DNA of 64,000 nt, from positions 186,001 through 250,000 of the forward strand of contig NZ_CP126308.1 of assembly GCF_030144325.1 (NCBI RefSeq), in the 5' to 3' direction. The stretch's first letter is position 1, and each line of letters starts with the position of its first letter. Positions 1 to 8,217 of the stretch are shown piece by piece. The notes below the pieces were generated by a model. That model worked only from the letters and a program-made list of their open reading frames with translations, did not search any database and had not been told where the DNA came from. This stretch comes from Bosea vestrisii (GTDB taxonomy: Bacteria; Pseudomonadota; Alphaproteobacteria; Rhizobiales; Beijerinckiaceae). The position numbers and the translations under genes were made by a program.

Positions 1-1
1 C

Positions 2-970
2 ATGGCGGCCTATCTCGGTCGGGCCGAGGCCTATCGCGCTGCAGGCGACCTGCCGCGTGCCCTGCTCGACCTGGACGATGCGGTGAAGCGCTCTCCCGGT
101 CATCCGCAGCCGCTCGCCGCTCGCGGCCAAGCGAAGGTCGACCGCGGCGACCTCGACGGAGCCTCGGCCGACATCGACGCTGCGCTTTCGCTCGATGCCA
201 AATTCGCGCCGGCTCTCGCGGCCCGCGCCGCCATCCTCACGCAGCGTGACAAGCCCGACGAAGCTCTGGCTGCGCTCGATACGGTGCTTGAAACGACGCC
301 GGACGATAACGAGGCGCGGCGCCAGCGCAGCGCATTGCTGGCGAGGCAAGGCAAGCTCGCACCGGCTCTGGCCGATTACGACGTGCTGATCGCCAAAAGT
401 CCGGCCGATCCGCGCCTCTACTGGTCGCGCGCATCCCTGCACGCCCGGCTGGACGATTTCGATCGGGCTATCGCCGATATCGGCAAGGTCATGGAACTCG
501 ATACCCGCAATGCGGGCGCAATGCTGTTCGAGCGCGCCAAGCTGAAGCGCCTCAAGGGCGACGCGGCAGGTGCCTTCGCGGATCTCGGTGCGGTCATCGA
601 CATCGGCCAAGCCCAACGCGGCCCCGCCTTGTTTGAACGCGCCACCCTTCATGCCCGCAGGGAGGACAATGCCGCCGCACTCGCCGATATAGACAAGGCA
701 CTGGCGCATGGAGTCGACGATGTGCGTGCCCATAATCTGAAGGGCTGGGCGCTTTTTAAGCTCGGCCGCCCGGCTGAAGCGCTTGCCAGCGCGGATACTG
801 CGCTCGCCAAGGATCCGCAGGCGGCGTACGCGCATGATACGCGTGCGCATGCCCTGGAGGCGCTCGGCCGCCCCGAAGAGGCCGCAATGGCCTACAAACG
901 CGCATTGGCGCTTGATCCAAAGGAAGAAGAGGCGCGCGTGGGGCTGAGGCGCCTCGGCGTTGAACCATAG
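2..970 (+). CDS. TPR-repeat protein, 5' end outside window
   Basis: The 322 visible residues are almost wholly tandem tetratricopeptide repeats of about 34 residues. They show the usual pattern of A at position 8, G or A at 8/20 and P near 32, for example repeats ending in 'LDP' or 'KSP' followed by a new helix pair. TPR arrays act as protein-protein scaffolds. No catalytic domain, signal peptide or membrane segment is visible. The first ATG sits at the window edge and the reading frame is already inside the repeat array, so the gene probably starts upstream and its N-terminal domain cannot be judged. It ends in a clean TAG with no obvious terminator. The specific role is unknown. Confidence 0.85.
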   Translation: MAAYLGRAEAYRAAGDLPRALLDLDDAVKRSPGHPQPLAARGQAKVDRGDLDGASADIDAALSLDAKFAPALAARAAILTQRDKPDEALAALDTVLETTPDDNEARRQRSALLARQGKLAPALADYDVLIAKSPADPRLYWSRASLHARLDDFDRAIADIGKVMELDTRNAGAMLFERAKLKRLKGDAAGAFADLGAVIDIGQAQRGPALFERATLHARREDNAAALADIDKALAHGVDDVRAHNLKGWALFKLGRPAEALASADTALAKDPQAAYAHDTRAHALEALGRPEEAAMAYKRALALDPKEEEARVGLRRLGVEP

Positions 971-1302
971 ACGCGTTCGCGCTTGCATCGGAACGCCTGC
1001 GCCGAAAAAGCTTGTGCCGTACGCAACGTTCCTGACATTGCTACTGCCGACATTCAGCGCCTAAGCATATACTCAGAGCCTTGTCCGCGCTGCTCGATCG
1101 CCTTCCCTCAAAAAGCTGACCCTGAGCTGTGCATTGCCGCCGACGCGCGTGTAGTGGCCGAAAATTCGGTTGCACCGCGATAATTTCATGGCCTGAGATG
1201 CAGCCTAGTCCCGCTTCTACAGGGATGGTGGCTTAGTGCAGGGCGTCAGCTACCCGGCACCCTCAGGGCCCTAATGACACTCTGTGCCCGGAAGGAACCG
1301 AC
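971..1302. other. Intergenic, no gene seen
   Basis: No open frame here has coding character in either strand. The only recognisable signal is the purine-rich GGAAGGAAC just before the downstream GTG start. Confidence 0.5.
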
Positions 1303-2361
1303 GTGCCAACGATTGCTGACTCGACGCATGCCTACGAGAGCTGGTTGATAGCCCAAATCGGATCGGACTTCGTTACGGCCGATCTCGATATCAAGCACGA
1401 AAAGATGAAGAAGGATGCTTTCACATTTCTACGCGCAACCTATTGGCGCTGGGCCGAGACGATCCTGGAGATTTGCCCCGACCTCGCCGGCGCTCCCGAG
1501 ATTCTTGCGATCGGCGACACCCACCTTGAGAATTTCGGCACTTGGCGAGATGCCGAGGGCCGCCTGATCTGGGGCGCCAACGACTTCGACGAAGCCGCCG
1601 TCATGCCCTATCCGCTCGATCTCGTCCGCCTCGCCGCCAGCGCTCTCCTCGCCCGCACGGACGGCCCGAGCGCATCGGTGATTTGCACCGCAATCCTGGA
1701 AGGTTACGCCGAAGGCCTTGCCTGCCCATCCCCGCTGGTCCTGGAGCGCGACTGCAAGTGGTTGCGCAAGGCGGTTATGCTGCCGGAGCCGGAGCGAGCG
1801 GCGTTCTGGGACAAGGTCGATGCGCTCGTGCCCACCGCCGTCCCGCAGCGCTACGAGGACGCATTGCGCGGCGCCATGCCTGGTTCGGCTGCGCGCATGG
1901 TGATCTCCCCACGCACCGCCGGCACCGGGAGCCTTGGGCGGCCTCGCTTCGTCGCCAGCGGCAATTGGCGCGGCGGGCCGGTCCTGCGCGAGGCGAAAGC
2001 CGTCGTCGTCTCGGCGTGGTCGCTTCGGTATGCGCCCCGCAGCAGGACGATCCGCGCCGGCGAAATCGCCGCCGGCCGGTGCCGAGCACCGGACCCGCAC
2101 TATCAGGTCAGCGATGGAATCGTCGTCCGCCGCCTCTCGCCGAACAGCCGCAAGATTGAGGTGAAAGACGCAACCGACAAGCTTCTGTCGCCTAGGATGC
2201 TGGAGCTCATGGGGCGGGAAATCGCGAATTGTCACGCGAGCGACCCCGATGCCCTGCTCACGATCCAGGAGGATCTCGTCCGCCGCGGCGGCGACTGGCT
2301 GCGGCAGGCAGCCAAGGCCGCGGCGCAAAGCGTCGCCCAGGAGCAGGTGGCGTTCGTCTGA
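1303..2361 (+). CDS. DUF2252 family protein
   Basis: This 352-aa protein carries the DUF2252 hallmark GDTHLENFG (about residues 71-79), followed by NDFDEA (93-98) and a PLDLVRLAAS helix. DUF2252 proteins have a protein-kinase-like or aminoglycoside-phosphotransferase-like fold. The GDxHxxNFG block corresponds to the catalytic loop and NDFDE to the metal-binding Asp region. Their substrate is not known. The start is a GTG preceded by GGAAGGAACCGAC at good spacing. There is no signal peptide, so a cytoplasmic location is expected. It appears monocistronic, and a 188-bp MITE-like repeat begins two bases after its stop codon. The family call is firm and the function is open. Confidence 0.85.
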   Translation: MPTIADSTHAYESWLIAQIGSDFVTADLDIKHEKMKKDAFTFLRATYWRWAETILEICPDLAGAPEILAIGDTHLENFGTWRDAEGRLIWGANDFDEAAVMPYPLDLVRLAASALLARTDGPSASVICTAILEGYAEGLACPSPLVLERDCKWLRKAVMLPEPERAAFWDKVDALVPTAVPQRYEDALRGAMPGSAARMVISPRTAGTGSLGRPRFVASGNWRGGPVLREAKAVVVSAWSLRYAPRSRTIRAGEIAAGRCRAPDPHYQVSDGIVVRRLSPNSRKIEVKDATDKLLSPRMLELMGREIANCHASDPDALLTIQEDLVRRGGDWLRQAAKAAAQSVAQEQVAFV

Positions 2362-2362
2362 A

Positions 2363-2550
2363 TGTGATTCAGCACCGAAGCGGGACCCCGCCTCAACTGG
2401 GATCTAAGCCGTTCAATTTAAAACATTATCTGCAACCGAAGAGGGACACGAGCGGAGCCGAGCGGAACCCCTCTGAGAACGGCAATATACCATTCAAGTC
2501 AGCGGGTTAAAGGCAGAATTCGCGGGGTCAATCTTCGGCGCCTACTCACA
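2363..2550 (+). repeat. 188-bp MITE-like element, copy A
   Basis: The element begins TGTGATTCAGCACCGAAG and ends CTTCGGCGCCTACTCACA, so its ends form imperfect terminal inverted repeats of about 28 bp that include GACCCCGC. A second copy of identical length lies inverted at 16709-16896, with the same ends and long shared blocks inside, such as CCGTTCAATTTAAAA, CAAGTCAG and GGTCAATCTTCGGCGCC. A partial third copy lies at 6403-6446. It has no coding capacity, so it looks like a non-autonomous mobile element. The family of its parent transposase cannot be decided from the ends; IS21-like is a guess. No clear target duplication flanks it. Confidence 0.75.
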
Positions 2551-2664
2551 TCGTGGCGGGCAGACTCGCCAGCGAGGCCCGACGACGCAACGTCGATCAG
2601 CTATAGCTTGAGTAAAATTAGGCAAGCCCGACGGCTGGACTTTAAGGCGCCACTGCGACGACCA

Positions 2665-3339
2665 TCATGCCGAAACCGCCGGAACGCGGGCGCGGTCGGA
2701 CCCCATCCTGCGTTCGAGTCGTTCGCTGTAAACCGACAACGGCCAGCATAGCAGGAAATAGAGCGCCGCGACCGTCAGGTAGACCAGTGCGGGGCGGAAC
2801 GTGGCGTTGTTGATGATCTGGGCCGCCCTCGTCAGTTCGACGAAACCGATGACGGATGCCAGCGACGTGCTCTTGATCGCCTGAACCGCGAAGCCAACGG
2901 TCGGCGCGATGGCGATCCGCGCCGCCTGCGGCAGGATCACCAACCTCAGCTGGCGATGATAGGGAAGTGCCAGGGATCGGGCTCCATCCCATTGGCCGGA
3001 CGGCACCGCCTCGATACAGCCGCGCCATATCTCGCCGAGGAACGCACTGGAATAGAGCGTCAGGCCAAGAGCCGCGGACGTCCAGGCGTCGGCTTCCATG
3101 CCGATGATGCTGCCGCCGAAATAAATCAGGAAAAGCTGCATCAGCAGCGGTGTCCCCTGGAAGACTCGAATGTAGATGCGCCCGGCGATCCGCACTGCTC
3201 GGCGGTTGGATATGCGAAGCAGAGCAATGCCCAGCCCCACGAGCGCTCCACCAACGAGTGCGATCGCCGAAAGTGCGAGCGTCCACCGGACCGCCAGCAC
3301 GAGGTAGAACAACTCGCTGGACGTGAATTCGCGGATCAT
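2665..3339 (-). CDS. Polar amino-acid ABC transporter permease
   Basis: This 224-aa inner-membrane protein begins MIREF and has about five hydrophobic segments. It belongs to the HisM/GlnP permease family. The EAA-type loop that contacts the ATPase is visible as GARSLALPYHRQLRLVILPQ in the second half. Its ATG overlaps the stop of the preceding permease gene (ATGA), so the two are translationally coupled and probably form a heterodimeric channel. A longer frame continues upstream, but that part runs antisense-like through the neighbour and is not used. The operon contains a binding protein and an aldo/keto reductase but no ATPase gene. The substrate is inferred only as an amino acid or a related small solute. 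Confidence 0.88.
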   Translation of the reverse strand: MIREFTSSELFYLVLAVRWTLALSAIALVGGALVGLGIALLRISNRRAVRIAGRIYIRVFQGTPLLMQLFLIYFGGSIIGMEADAWTSAALGLTLYSSAFLGEIWRGCIEAVPSGQWDGARSLALPYHRQLRLVILPQAARIAIAPTVGFAVQAIKSTSLASVIGFVELTRAAQIINNATFRPALVYLTVAALYFLLCWPLSVYSERLERRMGSDRARVPAVSA

Positions 3340-4010
3340 CGCGCGGCCTCCCGCCAGCGGAACAGGTGCCGGTAGAGCAGCGACGAAGCTGTTTCCAGGA
3401 AGACGGAGAAGGCGAGATACATCGCCGTGACGACCAAATAGACCTCGAATGTGCGGAAGTTCCGCGAGGCGATCCGGTCCGCCACCGCGGTCAGCTCTTC
3501 CGCCGAGATAACCGAGACGACGCTCGAGGTGAGGACGAGGAGCACAAACTGGCTGCAAAGCGCGGGATAAACCGCGCAAAGCGAGGGTTTGAGCACGACG
3601 AGGAAGAAAATCTGTGCCTTCGATAGACCAAGCGCCCGGCCGGCCTCGCGCTGGCCTTCTGGAACTGATTCGATTCCCGCCCGTATGATCTCGGTGGCAT
3701 AAGCGGCGAAGTTCACGATCAGCGCAAAAAGGGCCGCCTGCTGCGGCGTGAAGCGAAGCCCGATTGCAGGCAGTGCGAGGTAGACCAGCAGCAGCTGCAC
3801 CAGGAAAGGCGTATTGCGGATCACCTCGACATAGCCGCGCGCGATTCCACGCAGCAGCCTGCTGGGCGCGCGTCGCATGACGGCGCCGAGCGCCCCCAGA
3901 GGCAAACCCACCAGAAGCGTGACGAAGGAGAGCTTCAGCGTCAGCCACGCTCCGCCGAGAAGCAGATCGAAGTCCTTCCACACCGGTCCGAACTGAAAAA
4001 CGTAGTTCAC
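3336..4010 (-). CDS. Polar amino-acid ABC transporter permease
   Basis: This 224-aa HisQ/GlnP-type permease begins at a GTG (VNYVFQFGPVW), where homology and the first amphipathic segment start. The longer upstream frame is rich in Arg and is not membrane-like. Five hydrophobic helices are visible, with the EAA loop EAGRALGLSKAQIFFLVVL in the expected place. It is the third gene of an operon read leftwards: binding protein, aldo/keto reductase, this permease, second permease. The gap to the reductase is about 43 bp and the overlap with the next permease is 4 bp. Together the permeases should form the membrane channel of an importer whose ATPase must be supplied in trans. Confidence 0.87.
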   Translation of the reverse strand: MNYVFQFGPVWKDFDLLLGGAWLTLKLSFVTLLVGLPLGALGAVMRRAPSRLLRGIARGYVEVIRNTPFLVQLLLVYLALPAIGLRFTPQQAALFALIVNFAAYATEIIRAGIESVPEGQREAGRALGLSKAQIFFLVVLKPSLCAVYPALCSQFVLLVLTSSVVSVISAEELTAVADRIASRNFRTFEVYLVVTAMYLAFSVFLETASSLLYRHLFRWREAAR

Positions 4011-4053
4011 GGGCGCGCCCCGATGTCTGCATGCCGCACGGCAGGACCGGTCA

Positions 4054-5070
4054 TCACCTCGGAAAATTCGCCGGCCGCCCCAGCACGGGATAGATCGGAT
4101 CGGTATAGCCCGGCGTCGAGGGATGGCCCTTCGGGACGAGCCGATCGACCAGTGCCTCGTCTTCCGGTCCGAACTCCTCATCGAGCGCCGTGAGATAGGC
4201 CTGCCATTGCTCGGGCGTGCGCGGCCCGGCGATCACCGCGCTGACGATCGGGTTGGCAAGAACCCAGTTGACCGCAAAGCCGATCGCGGTCCGGTTCGTG
4301 CGCTCGGCATGCTCGCGAATGATGCGCGCGGCTTCGATGGATTCGGCCCGAAACTCGGTCTGGAGCATACGCATGTCCTTGCGGCCTGCGCGCGACCCGG
4401 GCTCGGGTGTGGCGCCTGGCGTATACTTGCCACTCAGAATGCCGCGTGCGAGCGGGCTGTAGGGCACGACGCCAATGCCGTAATTCGCGCATGCTGGTAG
4501 ATACTCGACCTCCGGCATCCGGTTCATGGCATTGTAGTAGGGCTGGCCCACGACAGGCTTGGGCACGCCCATCGCCAGGCAACGGTTGACGATCTCCGAA
4601 ATCCGCCAAGCCCGGAAGTTGCTGACGCCCCAATAGCGGATCTTGCCGCCGCGGATAAGGTCGTCGATGCCGCGCAGCGTTTCCTCAAGCGGTGTCGTGA
4701 GATCGTCGAGGTGCAGATAGTAGATGTCGATCCGGTCGGTGCCGAGACGCATGAGGCTCTGTTCGACCGACTGAATGAGCCACTGCCGGCCATTCCCTCC
4801 CTGGTTGGGGATTCTGGGATCGACCGTCGTTCCCACCTTTGTCGCCACGATCCACCGGTCGCGCTCCCGCGCGAGCGCCCGTCCGACGACCCTTTCGGAG
4901 TCCCCTCCGGCATAGACGTCGGCGGTGTCGATGAAGTTCACGCCGGCTTCGGACGCAGCGCCGACGATACGCGCCGCATCCGTTTCACTAGTCTGGTCGC
5001 CGAACATCATCGCACCGAGACACAGGCGCGAGACGGAGAGCCCGCTGGCTCCGAGACGATGATACTTCAT
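4054..5070 (-). CDS. Aldo/keto reductase
   Basis: This 338-aa cytoplasmic NADPH-dependent oxidoreductase is of the AKR7/AKR12-like ('YghZ/MocA') type. The (beta/alpha)8 barrel signatures are clear. The catalytic tetrad is D48 and Y53 in FIDTADVY, K78 in VATKVG and H120 in YYLHLDD. The C-terminal NADP-binding strand is visible near IVSAVIAGPRTPEQ. It sits inside the ABC importer operon, 30 bp after the binding-protein gene, so it probably reduces a carbonyl on the imported compound or a derivative. That link is inference from position. Length and motifs are normal for the family. Confidence 0.9.
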   Translation of the reverse strand: MKYHRLGASGLSVSRLCLGAMMFGDQTSETDAARIVGAASEAGVNFIDTADVYAGGDSERVVGRALARERDRWIVATKVGTTVDPRIPNQGGNGRQWLIQSVEQSLMRLGTDRIDIYYLHLDDLTTPLEETLRGIDDLIRGGKIRYWGVSNFRAWRISEIVNRCLAMGVPKPVVGQPYYNAMNRMPEVEYLPACANYGIGVVPYSPLARGILSGKYTPGATPEPGSRAGRKDMRMLQTEFRAESIEAARIIREHAERTNRTAIGFAVNWVLANPIVSAVIAGPRTPEQWQAYLTALDEEFGPEDEALVDRLVPKGHPSTPGYTDPIYPVLGRPANFPR

Positions 5071-5100
5071 GGGATATCGACTCTCTGCCGCGTCCGGCGA

Positions 5101-5922
5101 TCAGAATGTCGGGAGTTCGCCGAGCGGCAGTTCGCGCCATTTCCGGCTGATGGCTTCGAGCTCGCCATTGTTCTTGATCGTGTAGACGAAGGTGTTGAGC
5201 CATTGCAGCAGTTCGATCTGCCCCTTGCGGATGCCGATGCCGAAATGCAGCGGGCGGAGCACGAGCTTGACCTCGTAGTTCTTGCCCGGATCGTTGCGAT
5301 TGAGAGCCTTGTAGACAAGCATGCCCGTGCCCGCGAGATCGACCTGGCCGGAGATCAGGGACTGGAGACCGGTCGCTTCATCGTCATAGCGCATTATGGT
5401 CGCGCCGGCGGGGGCGGAAGGCGTCAGCACGAGATCCTGCGTCGCGCCGCGCGGCACGCCGATCCGAAGCCCGGCCAGATCCTCGATCGTCTTGGCCTTG
5501 GTCTTCTCGGCGCCGACCAACACGGCACCGTCCGAGCCGTAGGGCATCGAGAACCAGACCTGCTGCGCGCGTTCGGCCGTGATCCCGAACAGAGCGATGA
5601 TCATGTCGATGCGGTTGGTGAGGAGGAAGGATGTGCGATTGGCGGCAGTGACCGGTACGAACTCGACGGGGACGCCCAGATACTTGCCGACCAGTCGCGC
5701 GACGTCGGGATCGTAGCCTTCCGGCTGGCCGTCCTTGCCCAGGATACCGAAGATCGGCGTCGTCGTGTTGACGCCGATGATGACCTTCCCGCGCTTGATG
5801 ATGTCGTCGATCGATTGTGCGCTGGCCTGGATTGGCCACGCGGTAGCAAGAAGAAACAATGCCAAGCATCCGAAGGCTGCCAGCCTATCGAAAGCCATGC
5901 ATATGACCTGAATATGCTTCAT
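5101..5922 (-). CDS. Amino-acid ABC transporter substrate-binding protein
   Basis: This 273-aa periplasmic solute-binding protein belongs to the family 3 (SBP_bac_3) clamshell fold. A signal peptide is visible (positively charged start, hydrophobic LAALFLLATAW-type core, cleavage near ASAQS). The mature protein begins with the family strand GKVIIGVNTTTPIFG and contains GYDPDVARLVGKYLG and later FGIGIRKGQ. The ATG is preceded by GGAAGGGAGCGATCG, a strong ribosome site. It is the first gene of the leftward operon with the aldo/keto reductase and two permeases, and delivers the substrate to those permeases. No ATPase lies with it. Confidence 0.9.
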   Translation of the reverse strand: MKHIQVICMAFDRLAAFGCLALFLLATAWPIQASAQSIDDIIKRGKVIIGVNTTTPIFGILGKDGQPEGYDPDVARLVGKYLGVPVEFVPVTAANRTSFLLTNRIDMIIALFGITAERAQQVWFSMPYGSDGAVLVGAEKTKAKTIEDLAGLRIGVPRGATQDLVLTPSAPAGATIMRYDDEATGLQSLISGQVDLAGTGMLVYKALNRNDPGKNYEVKLVLRPLHFGIGIRKGQIELLQWLNTFVYTIKNNGELEAISRKWRELPLGELPTF

Positions 5923-6131
5923 CGATCGCTCCCTTCCGATTCATTTATGTCGCCGCGTTCGTCGTGCGCGATCCAGAAGAAGACTACGCATCAACACCGG
6001 TTGCAGAGTGGGTCATCACCTCTTCAGTGTGTAAAGTTGGGAAATGATGTGCTGCCAGTTTGTGGCGGACGATATCTGCGGCACTGTCACGTTGACACCG
6101 GTGTCGGCTGTCGGGCTACTCAAGGGGCATC

Positions 6132-6402
6132 GGCGAGGTTCAAAATTCCCTCTATCGTGGTCACAGGTTTCCCGCCGAGGTCATTGGCCACGCGGTCTGG
6201 CTGTATTTCCGATTTCCGCTCAGCCTGCGAAAGGTCGAAGATTTGTTGGCCGCCAGGGGCATCATCGTCAGCCTTAAGACCATCCGGCGTTGGGCCGAGA
6301 AATTCGGACGAAATTTTGCCGGACCGATCCGCCGTCGCGCGCCCCAATTCGGTGATAAATGGCATCTCGATGAGGTCGTATCACGATCCGCGGCCGCAAG
6401 CA
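6132..6402 (+). pseudogene. IS6-family transposase remnant (N-terminal part)
   Basis: The frame reads NSLYRGHRFPAEVIGHAVWLYFRF, PLSLRKVEDLLAARG, then RRWAEKFG and DKWHLDEVV. This is the helix-turn-helix and first catalytic Asp (WHLDEV) of IS6/IS26-type transposases. No start codon is evident. One base is missing just after GATGAGGTCGTA, which shifts the expected 'VITIRGRKH' into another frame. The gene is then cut at its 'AAGCA' by a partial copy of the 188-bp repeat. The rest of the DDE domain is absent, so it cannot be functional. Confidence 0.8.
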
Positions 6403-6446
6403 TGTGAGTAAGCGCCGTAGATTGACCTCGCGAATTCTGCCTATAA
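6403..6446 (-). repeat. Partial third copy of the 188-bp repeat
   Basis: The 44 bases starting TGTGAGTAAGCGCCGTAG match the inverted right end of copy A (TGTGAGTAGGCGCCGAAG) and continue through GACCTCGCGAATTCTGCCTATAA with few mismatches. It is inserted in the IS6-family remnant and is itself truncated on the right. Confidence 0.7.
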
Positions 6447-6469
6447 GGGGGCAACTCAAAGTTATTTCG

Positions 6470-6874
6470 CTAAACCGCGTTTAGGTGGACGGACCGGGAA
6501 CGCGGCGGTTTGGGCTTGCGGCCGAGCAGCTTTTCGCCGTCTGGCCTGAGGTCGCCTGTGGGCGCGACATGGCGGTAGAGCGTCTGACGGGTGACGCCGA
6601 GTTCGGCGCAGAGATCGGCGATTTTCGTTTCAGGTTTGCCCATGGCCGTCTGTGCTAGCCGCAGTTTCGCCGACGTCATCTTGAAGGGCCGGCCGCCGCT
6701 GCGCCCGCGGGCTCGCGCGGCGGCGAGGCCGGCGTTGGTGCGCTCGATGATCAACTCGCGCTCGAACTCCGCCAGCGCCGCGAAGAAGTTGAACATCAGC
6801 CGGCCGTTGGCCGTGGAGGTGTCTTCAACTGGCACTCTAGCATCCAAGCCGCAGAATCTGGACAAATCGGACAA
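6470..6874 (-). pseudogene. Tn3-type resolvase / serine recombinase, 5'-truncated
   Basis: The 134-residue frame keeps only the end of the catalytic domain (FFAALAEFERELIIERT), the hinge (AGLAAARARGRSGGRPFKM) and the C-terminal helix-turn-helix (IADLCAELGVTRQTLYRHV). The catalytic Ser region of about 100 residues is missing, and homology stops near position 6835. Beyond that point the DNA is the promoter region of the toxin-antitoxin remnant. Full-length resolvases are about 185-205 aa, so it is broken. It marks a vanished Tn3-family transposon. Confidence 0.8.
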
Positions 6875-6912
6875 TCCGGACTATATCAACCTCCGATGGT
6901 ATGGAGGCCAAC

Positions 6913-7629
6913 ATGGTCGCAACGGTTCGCAAGTTGGGCGGTGGAGCGCGGTTCAACGTGAACAGCGCAGCCGTCGCCGACATTCTCGACGTCCTCGCCC
7001 GGCACAATCCTGGAATTTCTAGATCCGTGCTGAAGGGCAAGAGCAAGGTTGTCGCCGCGCTCACGGCGGCCGCTGTCCGGCTGTCTGACGAGCAGCAGCG
7101 TCAGATTCTGGCTCACGAAAACGACCTTGCCGAGGCTATGCAGACCGTGGTCGCCGATCTCGCCGGCCGCCACACTGAAAAGCTGATCCAGATCAAGGTC
7201 GGCAAGACCGTCGAGGTCAGCCAGGGTGTCGGCTTGGCCGACGTGGTGGATCTCGACGAAGGCCGCCGCCGCCTTGCGGCCTACGCGACGCCTGTTCGCC
7301 TTGAGGATTGGGCGGGGGCGGTTGCCGGACCGGGTGACATCGAAAAGGCGTTCGGCACCAAGCGATCGACCCTGCATGACTGGCAAAGGCGAGGCGCCGT
7401 CATTGGGCTGCTCAAGGGCGAGCGCAAGCATGTCTTCCCCCTGGAGCAGTTCGTTGACGGCCGGCCAGTTGAAGGCATGTCAGACGTCACCAGGATCATC
7501 GACAACCCGAGAGCCGCCTGGCAGTGGCTCATTCAGCCCAAGCCGAGCATCGGCGGAACTCCGCTCGATCGGCTCAAGGCTGGACATCTTGACGAGGTCA
7601 TCGACGCGGCCGAACGTGACTTCGGCTGA
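6913..7629 (+). CDS. Xre/MbcA/ParS-type antitoxin (DUF2384)
   Basis: This 238-aa protein ends in the Xre/MbcA/ParS toxin-binding module: RAAWQWLIQPKPSIGGTPLDRLK, then DEVIDAAERD. The module precedes RES-domain toxins in many type II systems. The N-terminal half is longer than in typical 120-150-aa antitoxins. It contains a possible DNA-binding segment near IEKAFGTKRSTLHDWQRRG, about two thirds along. The start at 6913 is chosen because GGAGG lies five bases upstream, and an ATG 12 bases earlier would overlap that site. The partner toxin gene starts right after but is cut by an IS3 element, so this antitoxin is orphaned here. Confidence 0.8.
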   Translation: MVATVRKLGGGARFNVNSAAVADILDVLARHNPGISRSVLKGKSKVVAALTAAAVRLSDEQQRQILAHENDLAEAMQTVVADLAGRHTEKLIQIKVGKTVEVSQGVGLADVVDLDEGRRRLAAYATPVRLEDWAGAVAGPGDIEKAFGTKRSTLHDWQRRGAVIGLLKGERKHVFPLEQFVDGRPVEGMSDVTRIIDNPRAAWQWLIQPKPSIGGTPLDRLKAGHLDEVIDAAERDFG

Positions 7630-7631
7630 TC

Positions 7632-7849
7632 GTGAAGCTTGATCCCAGGACCGTCGCGGAGCTTGCCCTAGCATTCCGGCCGCAATCCTACCTGCGCGTC
7701 ATGCCGGCCGCGCATACCGCGACCCCGCTCGGCATGGGTTTTGGTCAGACCCGCTTTTCGAGTCCCGATCGTGCGTTTCGGCTGGTCTACATCGCACGTG
7801 ATCTCGCAACGGCAATCGCGGAGACCATTGTTCGGGACCGCTTCGAGGG
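7632..7849 (+). pseudogene. RES-domain toxin, truncated by IS3-family insertion
   Basis: The first 73 codons encode the start of a RES-domain toxin: FRPQSYLRVMP, then GFGQTRFSSPDRAFRLVYIA and RDLATAIAETIVRDRFEG. These contain the R and Y/E residues typical of the NAD-degrading RES fold. The reading frame then enters the left end of the IS3-family element. The C-terminal half, including the catalytic Ser region, is not found on the other side of the element, where an unrelated gene fragment begins. The toxin is therefore inactive. It lay in an operon with the antitoxin, two bases downstream. Confidence 0.8.
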
Positions 7850-7902
7850 TGGAGTTGATCCGGTTTTGTGGACACCCTGGAAGTCATTTTCCGGAGTGTC
7901 CG

Positions 7903-8217
7903 ATGCCGCGTTTTCGAAGTGCCTATCCGCCGGAGTTCCGGCGACAGATGGTGGAGTTGGTCCGATCCGGGCGAACGCCTGAAGAGCTTGCCCGGGAGTT
8001 CGAGCCGACCGCGCGGTCGATCGCCAACTGGGTTCGTCAGGCCGAGCGCGACGCCGGCAAGCGCAGCGATGGCCCGACCAGCGCCGAGCGTGAAGAACTG
8101 ATCCGCCTTCGCCGTGAGAACCATCGGTTGCGCCAGGAGCGCGATATCCTGTCAAAGGCGGCCGCCTGGTTCGCGCGGGAGAGCAAGGCGAACCCGAACG
8201 GGTTTTCCGGTTCATGA
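7903..8217 (+). CDS. IS3-family transposase OrfA
   Basis: This 104-aa protein has the OrfA layout. A helix-turn-helix comes first (PPEFRRQMVELVRSGRTPEELAREF, ending ARSIANWVRQ). A leucine-zipper-like coiled coil follows (EELIRLRRENHRLRQERDILSKA), which mediates multimerisation. Its stop overlaps the orfB start (ATGA), so OrfB can be made by coupling, and OrfAB by frameshifting within the overlap region. It recognises the element ends. It is intact. Confidence 0.9.
   Translation: MPRFRSAYPPEFRRQMVELVRSGRTPEELAREFEPTARSIANWVRQAERDAGKRSDGPTSAEREELIRLRRENHRLRQERDILSKAAAWFARESKANPNGFSGS

Noticed and set aside
1429..2328. Long reverse-strand frame opposite the DUF2252 gene
   Set aside because: It is a shadow frame created by high GC at third positions. 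The forward frame has the GDTHLENFG family motif and a ribosome site.
4711..6411. 566-codon forward frame over the aldo/keto reductase and binding-protein genes
   Set aside because: Both reverse-strand genes under it have complete family motifs. The forward translation has no domain and ends inside IS6 debris.
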